This document shows positions 50,531 to 59,269 of a stretch of DNA of 64,000 nucleotides, in pieces. Source of the DNA: Arachnia propionica (lineage in GTDB: Bacteria > Actinomycetota > Actinomycetes > Propionibacteriales > Propionibacteriaceae); contig NZ_RQZG01000010.1 in the NCBI RefSeq assembly GCF_003859805.1, positions 57,702-121,701 on the forward strand. Direction: 5' to 3'. Both the position numbers and the translations under genes were made by a program. The notes beneath the pieces are model-generated. The model made no database searches. It saw nothing but the letters and a program-made list of their open reading frames with translations, and had not been told where the DNA came from. The number at the start of each line of letters is the position of its first letter. Within the stretch, counting starts at the first letter, position 1.

Positions 50531-50878
50531 TCAGGACTCCTCGGCGGTGCACTTGGCCCCGGACTCGGCCAGCGCCGTGAGGTCCTTCTCCGACATCACC
50601 TCGGCCGGGTCCTCCACCGCGTCGGGGTTGTTCGCGGCCGCGATGAGGGCCTTCAGCCCATCGGCGCTCATGCTCGAGCGGAGGGTGTCCACGAAGCAGT
50701 CGATGGTGCCCTCGGTGGTCCTCCGGTCCTCCGGGCTCATCTCGTCGTTGAGCATCGTGCTGCTCAACGCCTCACGCAGCTCCTCCTTGGTGGGCTTGCC
50801 GTCCGCGCAGGCCGAGATCCCGACGGTGAGGGCCAGGGCGGCGAGACAGGTGAGCACGCGGGTGGCGGGACGAGGCAT
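50531..50878 (-). CDS. Small lipoprotein B (paralogue of the one at 49266)
   Basis: A 115-residue predicted lipoprotein with signal RVLTCLAALALTVG, lipobox ISAC and ADGKPTKEELREAL. The domain parallels lipoprotein A: DCFVDTLRSSMSADGLKALI matches CLVDQLHEKLSAEGLKKLI, then an acidic helix and a last Cys (AKCTAEES). AAGGAG precedes ATG 50878. The two copies flank the DUF2231-cytochrome b5 gene, suggesting duplication around it. Function unknown. Confidence 0.78.
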   Translation of the reverse strand: MPRPATRVLTCLAALALTVGISACADGKPTKEELREALSSTMLNDEMSPEDRRTTEGTIDCFVDTLRSSMSADGLKALIAAANNPDAVEDPAEVMSEKDLTALAESGAKCTAEES

Positions 50879-50884
50879 GATTCT

Positions 50885-50989
50885 CCTTGGGGAAGTGACG
50901 GCGTTGCCTCCCAAGGGTACGCGCCAGCCATTCGGATGGCACATCCGAGCAGTTCGACCCTCGACGGCTAACTTGACAGATATTAAGAT
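50885..50989 (+). promoter_or_regulatory. Putative control region of the beta-glucoside SBP gene
   Basis: CCTTGGG (50885-50891) is inverted at 50910-50916, and TCGGAT (50932-50937) at 50943-50948 around five bases. TCGACG, a 17-base spacer and TAAGAT (50984-50989) could be the promoter, placing initiation near 50996 with a 40-base leader that ends in AAGGAGGT before ATG 51036. The area is the AT-richest here. Which regulator binds is not known. Confidence 0.35.
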
Positions 50990-51035
50990 TGTGTCGCGAA
51001 GCCTGAGCCCTCGGTCGCGGCAAGGAGGTCCTGAC

Positions 51036-52733
51036 ATGTTCCCCCCATCAACACCCATCACCCGCAGGACCGTCCTCACCGCGACCGGGGGTCTCGGGCT
51101 CGCCACCCTCACCGGATGCGGTCCCTCCTCACCCACGCCCGGCGACGACGCCTCCGCCATGAACGCCACCCAGTGGCCCACCCACGTGCCCCCACCCGTC
51201 GTCGAGGGCGGCCGCGCCTCCGCCCTGCCCGGCGTCCCCACCCTCCACACCACGCCCCTGACAACCCTCACCCAGGCCGCCGCCACCCCACCCGGCGACG
51301 GCGGCGAACTCACCACCTTCCAGATCCTGTGGGGCACCCCGCCCCAGGACGATGCGCAGAACCAGTGGCTGCAGGAACTCAACACCCGCCTGAACGTCAC
51401 CTACCGGGCCACCCTCGCCCCGGGCGGCAGCTACAACGACCGGTTCGCCACCCTGCTGGCCTCCGGCGACCTGCCCGACCTGATGTTCGTCCAGGACACC
51501 ACACCGCAGGGCCTCCAGGGCGTGACCGACGGTGCACTGAACGACCTCACCGACCTGCTGGCCGGCGACAACATCCTCGCCTGGCCGCACCTCGCCCACA
51601 TCCGGACCGAGACCTGGCAGCGCTCCAGCAAGCACGGCCGCATCCTCGGCATCCCCAACGAGGACCCGGTGCTGACCCGTTTCCCCGCCGTGCGTTCCGA
51701 CGCCCTGACCGCCATCGGTGCCACCGACCTCGGCACCACCGCCGAGGAGTTCCGCGAACGTTTCATCGAGATGGGCAGGCTCGGTGTCCTCCACGGCAAA
51801 CAGTTCCACCCCATGCTGGACCTGAGTGCGATGACCGAGATCGTCGAGTGGATGTTCGGGATCGGACCCGAATGGCAGCTCGACGACGGGGGTCGGCTGC
51901 GCTCCAAGTACCAGCACCCCCGCTACGTGGAGGTGGTGGAGTACCTCAGACGTTTCTGGGACGGCGGCACGGTCCACCCCGATCCCACGGCCAGCAACCG
52001 GACCGAGACACTGGACAACGGACAGATCGGCTTCAACCGCGACTCCTACAATGCCTTCTTCCTCGACTCCCAGCTCCGGAAGCTCCGTGAGTCCACCCCC
52101 GGCGCCGACCTCACCTTCTTCGTGCCCCCCGCCGCGAAGGACGCCGACCTCACCGTCGTCAGCACCGAGGGCTGGTGGGGCATCGTCGGCATCAGCTCCA
52201 GGATCACCGACCAGGCCCGGATCAGGCAGCTGCTCGACATCCTCAACTGGTTCCGCTCCCCCTACGGCACGACGGAGTACCGGTTCATCAACGACGGCAT
52301 TGAGGGCGTCCACCACACCGTGGCCGCCGACGGCACCGTCACCCGGACCCGGGACACCACCGCCCAGGCCGATCACGCGGCACTGAGCTGGCTCGGGGTC
52401 TCACCGGTCAACAACACCTACCTCATCCCACCGGACCTGGCGGACAAGGCCGACAACTTCTTCACCTGCGTCGAGACCCTGGCGAAGGACCCGGTGAGCA
52501 GCCCTGTCCTGGGGTTGGTCTCCGAGACCGCCAGCCGCAGCTCGGGCACCCGAGGCTCGGTGCGCGACGACTACCTCGTCGGCATGCTGTACGGCCGCCG
52601 CCCCGTCACCGACTACCCGGACTTCGTCGCCGCGTGGCTGAAAGCGGGCGGCCAGGAGGCCCTCGACGACTACCAGGCCCGCCACGACGCCCGCCAGGCC
52701 GTGACACCACCGTCGCCCAGCCCCACGAAGTAG
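51036..52733 (+). CDS. Extracellular solute-binding lipoprotein (LplA-like)
   Basis: A 565-residue sugar-binding protein. The N-terminus TRRTVLTATGGLGLATLTGC has a twin-arginine and a lipobox (LTGC), so it is a Tat-exported lipoprotein, in contrast to the unlipidated SBP at 44824. The size and phrases FATLLASGDLPDLMFVQDTT and VSTEGWWGIVGISSR are typical of the large oligosaccharide-binding LplA/DUF3502-like group. AAGGAGGT stands seven bases before ATG 51036. It starts the SBP-LplB-LplC cluster that adjoins GH5 and GH3 genes. Confidence 0.9.
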   Translation: MFPPSTPITRRTVLTATGGLGLATLTGCGPSSPTPGDDASAMNATQWPTHVPPPVVEGGRASALPGVPTLHTTPLTTLTQAAATPPGDGGELTTFQILWGTPPQDDAQNQWLQELNTRLNVTYRATLAPGGSYNDRFATLLASGDLPDLMFVQDTTPQGLQGVTDGALNDLTDLLAGDNILAWPHLAHIRTETWQRSSKHGRILGIPNEDPVLTRFPAVRSDALTAIGATDLGTTAEEFRERFIEMGRLGVLHGKQFHPMLDLSAMTEIVEWMFGIGPEWQLDDGGRLRSKYQHPRYVEVVEYLRRFWDGGTVHPDPTASNRTETLDNGQIGFNRDSYNAFFLDSQLRKLRESTPGADLTFFVPPAAKDADLTVVSTEGWWGIVGISSRITDQARIRQLLDILNWFRSPYGTTEYRFINDGIEGVHHTVAADGTVTRTRDTTAQADHAALSWLGVSPVNNTYLIPPDLADKADNFFTCVETLAKDPVSSPVLGLVSETASRSSGTRGSVRDDYLVGMLYGRRPVTDYPDFVAAWLKAGGQEALDDYQARHDARQAVTPPSPSPTK

Positions 52734-52736
52734 CCG

Positions 52737-53639
52737 ATGGCCACGAGGCTGCAACGCGCCGCGAAGGTGAGGACGATGTACGTCTTCATCGTTCCCGGGC
52801 TGCTGTTCTTCACGGTCTTCGCCTACCTGCCGCTGCTGGGCAACATCGTCGCCTTCCAGGACTACCGGCCGTTCAAGGGCATCACCGGCTCGAGGTTCGT
52901 CGGACTCGACAACTTCGCGCGCATCCTCACCGACCCGGAGCTGCTGCAGGCCCTGGGCAACACCCTCGTGATCGCGCTGCTGCTGCTGGTCTTCGCCTTC
53001 CCCGCCCCGATCATCCTGGCGCTGCTGATCAACTCACTGGTCTCGTCCCGCGTCAAGAGGTTCATCCAGTCGGTGGTCCACCTGCCGCACTTCCTGTCGT
53101 GGGTGATCGTCATCTCCATGTGGCAGAAGATCTTCGGCGGCTCCGGTGCACTCACCCACGTGCTGGCCGACGTCGGGGTCCACGGCTTCAACCTGATGAG
53201 CAACCCCGAGACCTTCAAGTTCCTCGTGGTGGCCCAGTCCATCTGGAAGAACGTCGGCTGGGGCACCATCATCTACTTCGCGGCCATCGCCGGGATCCCG
53301 CAGGAGCTCCACGAGGCGGCCGCCATCGACGGCGCGGGCGGGTGGCGACGGATGTGGCACGTGACCCTGCCCGGCATCATGCCGGTGGTCAGCCTGCTGC
53401 TCGTCCTGGAGATCGGGGGCATCCTCAACGTCGGCTTCGAACAGCTCCTGCTGCAGCAACCCGCCGTCGGGAAGGATGCCGCGCAGGTGCTGGACACCTT
53501 CGTCTACCACCGGGGCATCCTCGGCGGTGACTGGGGCCTGTCCACCGCGGCCGGACTGCTCAAGGGCATCGTCGCGACGGTGCTCATCATCGCGGCCAAC
53601 CGGTTCGCCAAGCGCGTCGGCGGATCGGGGGTGTTCTGA
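52737..53639 (+). CDS. Oligosaccharide ABC permease (LplB type)
   Basis: A 300-residue six-helix permease, opening MYVFIVPGLLFFTVFAYLPL. Its ATPase-contact EAA loop is LHEAAAIDGAGGWRRMWHVT. It starts three bases after the SBP stop and shares a base with the next permease (TGATG), so all three are one transcript. LplB-type permeases import complex oligosaccharides. Confidence 0.92.
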   Translation: MATRLQRAAKVRTMYVFIVPGLLFFTVFAYLPLLGNIVAFQDYRPFKGITGSRFVGLDNFARILTDPELLQALGNTLVIALLLLVFAFPAPIILALLINSLVSSRVKRFIQSVVHLPHFLSWVIVISMWQKIFGGSGALTHVLADVGVHGFNLMSNPETFKFLVVAQSIWKNVGWGTIIYFAAIAGIPQELHEAAAIDGAGGWRRMWHVTLPGIMPVVSLLLVLEIGGILNVGFEQLLLQQPAVGKDAAQVLDTFVYHRGILGGDWGLSTAAGLLKGIVATVLIIAANRFAKRVGGSGVF

Positions 53640-54526
53640 TGGCCGCCCGCGACCGGCGTCCCCTGTGGATGGGACGCCCGGGGCGGCTGGTCAGCGCGGC
53701 CAAGGCGGTGGTGCTGACCGCCCTGGTGGTCGTGATGCTGTACCCGTTCGTCCACGTCATCGCGTGGTCGTTCGGCTCCGCCGAGGCCGCGACCTCCGGG
53801 AAGCCGTGGCCCAGCAGCTTCAGTCTGGAGACCTACGAGGCCCTGCTCAGGGGCGGGGTGGTGCGGAACGCGCTGCTGGTCACCGCGCTCATCACCGTCG
53901 TCGGCACGCTCTGCTCGATGCTGTTCACCACGACGCTGGCCTACGGGCTGAGCCGTACCCGCGAGGTGCCGTTCAGCAAGGGCGCACTGGTCTACGTGCT
54001 GGCGACGATGCTGTTCAGCGCCGGGATGATCCCCAACTACCTGCTGGTCAAGCAGCTCGGCATGCTGGACTCGTGGGCCTCACTGATCGTGCCGGGCCTG
54101 ATCGACGCGTTCAACATGATCGTGATCCGCAACTTCTTCATGGAGCTACCGGGGGAGCTCACCGAGTCGGCCCGCATCGACGGCGCCTCCGACTGGCAGA
54201 TCTTCTGGCGGATCGTGCTGCCGTTGTCGAAACCGATCCTGGCGGTGATCTCGCTGTTCTACGCGGTGCGGTACTGGAACACCTTCTTCAACGCGATGCT
54301 CTACATCACCACCCCGTCGAAGTGGCCGATCCAGGTGGTGCTCAACCAGTACGTGGTGCAGGGGCAGACCCTGAACACCGTGCAGCCGCCCGGGGTGCCA
54401 CCACCACCGGGGATGGTGGTGCAGTTCGCGGTGATCGTGCTGGCCACACTGCCGGTGCTGGTCGTCTACCCGTTCGTCCAGAAGTTCTTCACCAAGGGGA
54501 TGCTGACCGGTGCCATCAAGGGTTGA
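53639..54526 (+). CDS. Oligosaccharide ABC permease (LplC/YtcP type)
   Basis: A 295-residue permease with six helices (VLTALVVVMLYPFVHVIAWS first) and the contact loop ESARIDGASDWQIFWRIVLP. The Pro-rich segment VQPPGVPPPPGMVVQF is characteristic of the YtcP group. Its 3' end overlaps the convergent tetR gene by 11 bases. No ATPase gene follows. Confidence 0.92.
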   Translation: MAARDRRPLWMGRPGRLVSAAKAVVLTALVVVMLYPFVHVIAWSFGSAEAATSGKPWPSSFSLETYEALLRGGVVRNALLVTALITVVGTLCSMLFTTTLAYGLSRTREVPFSKGALVYVLATMLFSAGMIPNYLLVKQLGMLDSWASLIVPGLIDAFNMIVIRNFFMELPGELTESARIDGASDWQIFWRIVLPLSKPILAVISLFYAVRYWNTFFNAMLYITTPSKWPIQVVLNQYVVQGQTLNTVQPPGVPPPPGMVVQFAVIVLATLPVLVVYPFVQKFFTKGMLTGAIKG

Positions 54527-55121
54527 GTCGCGCCACCTGCTGGCCGAGATCCGCGACGACGAGGTCGATCACCTGCGCGACCGCGGGGGACATCGTCACG
54601 TCCTCGTCGAGCAGCCACTGGATCTGCATGCCGTCCATCACCGCGATCACGGTCTCGGCCGCGATCCGCACCTGCTCCACCAGCTGCCCGGCCGGCACCT
54701 CGGCGGCCTGCCGCAGCGCCGCGGCGACGATGTCCCGCAGACCCGCGTAACGGCTGCGGAACCACGCCTGGGCCGGGTGGTCGTCGGCGACGGCCTCCGC
54801 AGCCAGCACCGTGTACAGCTGGGTGATGCCGCGTCGCCGGGCGTTGAGCTGGACGGTGCGCACCATGTGGGCCAGGTAGTCGGCGCCGCTCGGGAAGGTG
54901 GCGTAGTGGTCCTTGTCCACCTCGTCGCGGTCGCGGGCCTCCAGCACCGCGATGAGCAGGTCCTCCTTGGTGCCGAAGTGGTGCAGCACCCCCGCCGGGG
55001 TCATGTCGAGCCTGGCGGCGATGTCGCGGATCGACACACCGTTGTAGCCACCGGACGCGAAGGCCTCGGTGGCTGCCGCCACCACTTCATCGCGTCGCGT
55101 GGGACGCCCACCATGTCGCAC
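54516..55121 (-). CDS. TetR-family transcriptional regulator
   Basis: A 201-residue repressor. The HTH domain is EVVAAATEAFASGGYNGVSI, then RDIAARLDMTPAGVLHHFGTKEDLL, here quoted in pieces, followed by a mostly helical ligand domain. GTG 55121 follows TAGGGT by seven bases (leaderless). The gene diverges from GH5, and a dyad in the gap covers its own -10, so it probably represses itself and the GH5-GH3 genes; ligand perhaps a glucoside. TetR control of glycosidase genes is less common than LacI control. Confidence 0.88.
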   Translation of the reverse strand: MRHGGRPTRRDEVVAAATEAFASGGYNGVSIRDIAARLDMTPAGVLHHFGTKEDLLIAVLEARDRDEVDKDHYATFPSGADYLAHMVRTVQLNARRRGITQLYTVLAAEAVADDHPAQAWFRSRYAGLRDIVAAALRQAAEVPAGQLVEQVRIAAETVIAVMDGMQIQWLLDEDVTMSPAVAQVIDLVVADLGQQVARLNP

Positions 55122-55128
55122 GGAGGAA

Positions 55129-55148
55129 ACCCTAGTACCCGGGAGGGT
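55129..55148. promoter_or_regulatory. Putative TetR operator in the tetR/GH5 intergenic region
   Basis: ACCCT (55129-55133) and AGGGT (55144-55148) frame a ten-base centre AGTACCCGGG in the 32-base gap between divergent genes. The left arm includes the tetR -10 (TAGGGT on the minus strand), and the right arm overlaps the GH5 ribosome-binding site GGGAGGG. Confidence 0.5.
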
Positions 55149-55153
55149 CGCTG

Positions 55154-56281
55154 ATGGAAACGATACGTTGTCGTGACGGTGTGTTCACCCTCGCCGGGGC
55201 CCCGGTCCAACTGCGTGGCGTCGGGGTGGGGAACTGGCTGCTGCCGGAGGGCTACATGTGGCGGATCAACGAGGGCGCGACCTCGCCGCGTCGGCTCGAG
55301 AGGCTCGTCGCCGACGCCCTGGGACAGGACGCGGCGGCCGCGTTCTGGCAGGACTTCCGGGATGCGTTCTTCACCCGCGACGACGTGGCGGCCATCGCCG
55401 GACTGGGTTTCGACCACCTGCGGTTGCCACTGAATTCACGGCTGTTCATCGATGCCGACGGCGGGGAGGTCGCCGAGGGCTGGGCGCGGGTCGACCAGTG
55501 CCTGGCCTGGGCTGAGGAGTTCGGGTTGCTGGTGCTGCTGGACCTGCACGGTGCTCCCGGTGGGCAGACGGGCAGCAACATCGACGACTCGGTGCGAGAC
55601 CTGCCGGAGCTGTTCACCGACGCTGCCGCCCGTGAGCTGTGCCTGGAGCTGTGGCGACGACTGGCCCGTCGGTACCGTCGGCATCCGGCACTGCTCGGCT
55701 ACGACCTGCTGAACGAGCCCCTGCCCGAGGAGCACTCGGGGCTGTGGGACCGGCTGGTGCCGCTGTACCGGGACCTGACCGCCGTCGTGCGCGCCGAGGA
55801 CCCGCACCACCCGGTGATGTACGAGGGGGCGCACTGGGCCACGAACTTCCAGATGTTCACCGAGGGTCTCGACGACAACGCCTGTCTCCAGTTCCACCAC
55901 TACTGGTCCCCGGTGGATGCGGGGCGCTTCACCGCCATCCGGGAGCAGGCGGCGTCGCTGGGGATGGCCTGCTACATGGGTGAGTCGGGGGAGAACTCGT
56001 CCGAGTGGTTGCACTCGATGTTCCACACCTGCGAGGAGCTCCGCATCCCGTGGAACCTGTGGCCGTGGAAGAAGCTCGGCACCACCACCTCCCCGGTCAG
56101 TGCGCCGGTCCCCGACGGGTGGGACGAGTTCGTCGCCCATGCGGAGGGACGCGGGCCGTCGCCGGGGCGGGAGCGCACCGCAGATCTGCTGGCGCAGTTC
56201 CTCAGAGCCGTTCGACTGGAAGACTGTGAACCACGACACCGGGTGATCGACGCCCTGCCCATCGAAGGAGCCATGCCATGA
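55154..56281 (+). CDS. Glycoside hydrolase family 5 enzyme
   Basis: A 375-residue intracellular (no signal peptide) endo- or exo-glucanase-like enzyme. The GH5 motif LNEP contains acid/base E188, and nucleophile E277 sits in YMGESGENS. VGVGNWLLPEGYMW at the start and HLRLPLNSRLF match the exo-beta-1,3-glucanase-like branch. GGGAGGG is six bases before ATG 55154. Its stop overlaps the GH3 start as ATGA. Being cytoplasmic, it would act on oligosaccharides imported by the adjacent ABC system. Confidence 0.9.
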   Translation: METIRCRDGVFTLAGAPVQLRGVGVGNWLLPEGYMWRINEGATSPRRLERLVADALGQDAAAAFWQDFRDAFFTRDDVAAIAGLGFDHLRLPLNSRLFIDADGGEVAEGWARVDQCLAWAEEFGLLVLLDLHGAPGGQTGSNIDDSVRDLPELFTDAAARELCLELWRRLARRYRRHPALLGYDLLNEPLPEEHSGLWDRLVPLYRDLTAVVRAEDPHHPVMYEGAHWATNFQMFTEGLDDNACLQFHHYWSPVDAGRFTAIREQAASLGMACYMGESGENSSEWLHSMFHTCEELRIPWNLWPWKKLGTTTSPVSAPVPDGWDEFVAHAEGRGPSPGRERTADLLAQFLRAVRLEDCEPRHRVIDALPIEGAMP

Positions 56282-58488
56282 CCTATCGCGATCCGAGCGC
56301 CGCCGTCGAGGACCGCGTCGCCGATCTGCTGTCCCGGATGACCCCGTCGGAGAAGGCGGCGCAGATGATGCAGCTGCCGGCGTGGAGCGAGCCGCGGGCG
56401 GTGATCGAGCAGTACCCCGTCGGGTCGCTGCTGCACACCGATCCCGCGACCATCGACGAGGCCATCACGGCTGCGGCCGCCACCCGGCTGGGCATCCCAC
56501 TGCTCATCGCGGATGACGCCATCCACGGTTTCGGGTTCTGGCCGGGGGCCACCATCTTCGGCACCCCGTTGTCGATGGCGTGCTCGTTCAACCCGGAACT
56601 GGTGGAGCAGGCCGCCCGGGTCACCGCGCGGGAGGTCTCGGCGACGGGGGTGACGTGGACGTTCTCGCCGCTGGCGTGCGTGGCCCGGGAGCTGAGGTGG
56701 GGGCGGGTGGACGAGACCTTCGGGGAGGACCCGCACCTGATCGGGGAGCTGGCGACGGCGATGGTACGGGGCTACCGCGGGGCGGGGGATGCGGACCCGA
56801 CGCGCATCCTGTCGTGCGCGAAGCACTTCGCGGGCTACTCGGAGACCCAGGGCGGGCTGGACGCCTCGGAGGCGGATCTCAGCCCACGGAAGTTGCGGTC
56901 GTGGTTCCTGCCGCCGTTCGAGCGGCTGGCGCGTGAGGGCGCGGACACCTTCATGCTGGGCTACCAGGCCATCGACGGGGTGCCGATCACGTTGAACCGG
57001 TGGCTGCTGGAGGGGGTGCTGAAGCAGGAGTGGGGCTTCGACGGGTTGCTGGTGACCGACTGGGACAACGTCGGGCACCTGGTGCGGATCCAGCAGGTGG
57101 CAGCTGATTTCGCGGAGGCCGCGGCGATGGCGGTGCGGGCCGGGAACGACCTCATCATGGCCACGCCGGAGTTCCACGACGGCGCGTTGCAGGCCCTCGA
57201 GCGGGGCCTGCTGGAGCCGTCGGACCTGGACGGTGCGGTGCGTCGGATCCTCGCGGCGAAGTTCCGGCTGGGGTTGTTCGAGGATCCGCGTCGCCCGGAT
57301 GAGGCCAGGCAGCGCGTGGAGATCGGCTGTGAGCAGCACCGTCGGGTGAACCTGGAGCTGGCGTCGCAGGGCATCGTGCTGCTCAGCAACGACGGGGTGC
57401 TGCCGCTGGGCGGTGAGGAGGTGAAGGTGGCGGTGGTCGGGCCGCTGGCCGATGACATGGCGGCGTGTCTGGGTGACTGGGCGGGGACCTCGGGGCAGTG
57501 TCCGTGGCTGGATGACCAGTCGTTGACCCCGGCGACGACACTGCTGGCGGGGCTGCGTGCGGCGGCGCCGTCGGGCTGGGAGGTCGAGTACGCCAAGGGC
57601 TGCGGGATCGAGGTGCTGGTCCCGGACCCGGCGGGCGAGTTCTTCGACGACGGGCAGCCACGCCCGAGGATCTGTCATCCGGCTCCCCTGGACGAGGCGG
57701 AGCTGGCCAGGGCCGTCGAGGTGGCCGAGTGGGGCGACGTGGTGGTGGTCGCGGTGGGCGACACCGTCAATCTGACCGGGGAGGGACGCTCGACGGCGAC
57801 GCTGGAGCTGTTCGGGCCGCAGCGGGAGCTGCTGGAGGCGCTCGCTGCGACGGGGGTCCCGATGGTGGTGGTGGTGCTCTCGGGCAAGCCGCTGGTGCTG
57901 CCTGAGAGCGTGCAGGAGGCGGCGGCGATCGTGCAGGCGTTCAATCCCGGGGCCGAGGCCGGGGAGGCGTTGGCCCAGGTGCTGCTGGGTCGGGTGGAGC
58001 CGTCGGGGAGGCTGCCGGTGACGATCCCCCGGCACGTGGGGCAGTTGCCGGTGTTCCACAACCGGGTGCGGGGCTGGCACGGGGACCGGTACGCGGACCT
58101 GACCTACAGCCCGTTGTTCGCCTTCGGCGAGGGCCTGTCCTACACCACCTTCGAGTACTCCGAGGTGCGGATCACGCATGTCGGCGACGAGGTGGCCTTC
58201 GAGGTTGAGGTGACCAACACCGGGGCTCGGCCGGGCACGGAGGTGGTGCAGGTCTACGTCCACGACGTGGTGACCTCGGTGACCTGGGCGGAGCAGGAGT
58301 TGAAGGCGTTCCGTCGGGTGGGGCTGGCCCCGGGCGAGACGAAGCAGGTGGAGTTCCGGCTGCCGGTCGGTGAGCTGAGCCTGGTCCTGGCCGACGGCAC
58401 GCGCGTGGTCGAGCCGGGTGAGTTCGAGCTTCGGGTCGGCCACAGCAGCCGCCCCGACGACCACCGTCGGGCCCGCTTCCGCCTCTGA
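56278..58488 (+). CDS. Glycoside hydrolase family 3 beta-glucosidase-like enzyme
   Basis: A 736-residue enzyme without signal peptide. The nucleophile is D261 in LLVTDWDNVG, substrate-site segments include IADDAIHGFGFWPG, CAKHFAGYSE and RVDETFGEDPHL, and a C-terminal fibronectin III-like domain (VEVTNTGARPGTEVVQVYV) completes the usual GH3 layout. It releases terminal glucose from beta-glucosides. It is translationally coupled to GH5, implying joint degradation of an imported beta-glucan fragment. Confidence 0.92.
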   Translation: MTYRDPSAAVEDRVADLLSRMTPSEKAAQMMQLPAWSEPRAVIEQYPVGSLLHTDPATIDEAITAAAATRLGIPLLIADDAIHGFGFWPGATIFGTPLSMACSFNPELVEQAARVTAREVSATGVTWTFSPLACVARELRWGRVDETFGEDPHLIGELATAMVRGYRGAGDADPTRILSCAKHFAGYSETQGGLDASEADLSPRKLRSWFLPPFERLAREGADTFMLGYQAIDGVPITLNRWLLEGVLKQEWGFDGLLVTDWDNVGHLVRIQQVAADFAEAAAMAVRAGNDLIMATPEFHDGALQALERGLLEPSDLDGAVRRILAAKFRLGLFEDPRRPDEARQRVEIGCEQHRRVNLELASQGIVLLSNDGVLPLGGEEVKVAVVGPLADDMAACLGDWAGTSGQCPWLDDQSLTPATTLLAGLRAAAPSGWEVEYAKGCGIEVLVPDPAGEFFDDGQPRPRICHPAPLDEAELARAVEVAEWGDVVVVAVGDTVNLTGEGRSTATLELFGPQRELLEALAATGVPMVVVVLSGKPLVLPESVQEAAAIVQAFNPGAEAGEALAQVLLGRVEPSGRLPVTIPRHVGQLPVFHNRVRGWHGDRYADLTYSPLFAFGEGLSYTTFEYSEVRITHVGDEVAFEVEVTNTGARPGTEVVQVYVHDVVTSVTWAEQELKAFRRVGLAPGETKQVEFRLPVGELSLVLADGTRVVEPGEFELRVGHSSRPDDHRRARFRL

Positions 58489-58516
58489 GACGCTGACGTT
58501 ATGTCATTTTAGGAAG

Positions 58517-58561
58517 TTTTCGGGCATATTTACGCAAATATGCATAACTGATGCCCGAAAA
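58517..58561. terminator. AT-rich bidirectional terminator with two alternative hairpins
   Basis: TTTTCGGGCAT (58517-58527) pairs with ATGCCCGAAAA (58551-58561). Inside, GCATATTT (58524-58531) pairs perfectly with AAATATGC (58536-58543), and the two stems share bases so they exclude each other. It lies between the convergent GH3 gene and the membrane gene ending at 58583. Confidence 0.7.
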
Positions 58562-58582
58562 GTCTATCGACGGGGCGTCCTA

Positions 58583-59269
58583 TCACGAGTTGAAGGTCGG
58601 CCTCCGGCAGGGTCCGAGTGCGCGATGCGTGAGCCACAGGCCGACCGCGAGAACGACGGCCGAGCGTCCGATCTCGACCCACGGGTGGAGATCGGATCCG
58701 CTGCCCGGGAACAGCATCCCCACCACCGGCAGGCCGGTGGGGAGGAACGGCCCCGGCCCGAGCGCGAACACCCACGGCGCGACCTGCACCAAGTTGTTCA
58801 CCCCCTTGTCACTGCCGAATCCCCACAGCAGGGTCACCCCCGACCCAAGCGTCGCGAACCCCACCAGCTGGACGCCCATCACCACCGCATCGGTGACGAA
58901 CCGGTCCGGTGTGAGCCAAGCCCGCAATGTCAGGAAGAGCAGCACCACGGAGCTGGAGGCGAGCAGCACATGACCCGCACGTGACCACAGCGCCATCACA
59001 GGACGTCCCGCGAAGGTGCCCCGCATCGCTGAGAGCAGCTCGATCTCCCACGACGCTGCCCCGGCGACGAAGGCCGCCACCGCCACGAAGTAGGGCCAGT
59101 GCGCGCTGAAACGCAGCAGGTCCATCCCCTGGCCGCCGAGGCTCTGGTACAGCCCGCCGAGCACCAGGACGTTCAGCACCGGCAGCACACCCAGCGACCC
59201 GAGCAGCCCTGGCAGGGACTGCTGCCGGATCAGCGCCAGCAGCGGCATCGTGGCGACGAGGCGTCTCAT
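58583..59269 (-). CDS. ABC transporter membrane protein, second of pair
   Basis: A 228-residue membrane protein of about six helices (LPGLLGSLGVLPVLNVLVLG, FVAVAAFVAGAASWEI, VVLLFLTLRAW, VQLVGFATLGSGVTLLWGF, WVFALGPGPFL, VVLAVGLWLTH). No close family is evident; the layout is that of small ABC exporter permeases. ATG 59269 overlaps the stop of the preceding membrane gene (ATGA). It is the last gene of a five-gene minus-strand run starting at the XRE gene. Confidence 0.7.
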   Translation of the reverse strand: MRRLVATMPLLALIRQQSLPGLLGSLGVLPVLNVLVLGGLYQSLGGQGMDLLRFSAHWPYFVAVAAFVAGAASWEIELLSAMRGTFAGRPVMALWSRAGHVLLASSSVVLLFLTLRAWLTPDRFVTDAVVMGVQLVGFATLGSGVTLLWGFGSDKGVNNLVQVAPWVFALGPGPFLPTGLPVVGMLFPGSGSDLHPWVEIGRSAVVLAVGLWLTHRALGPCRRPTFNS

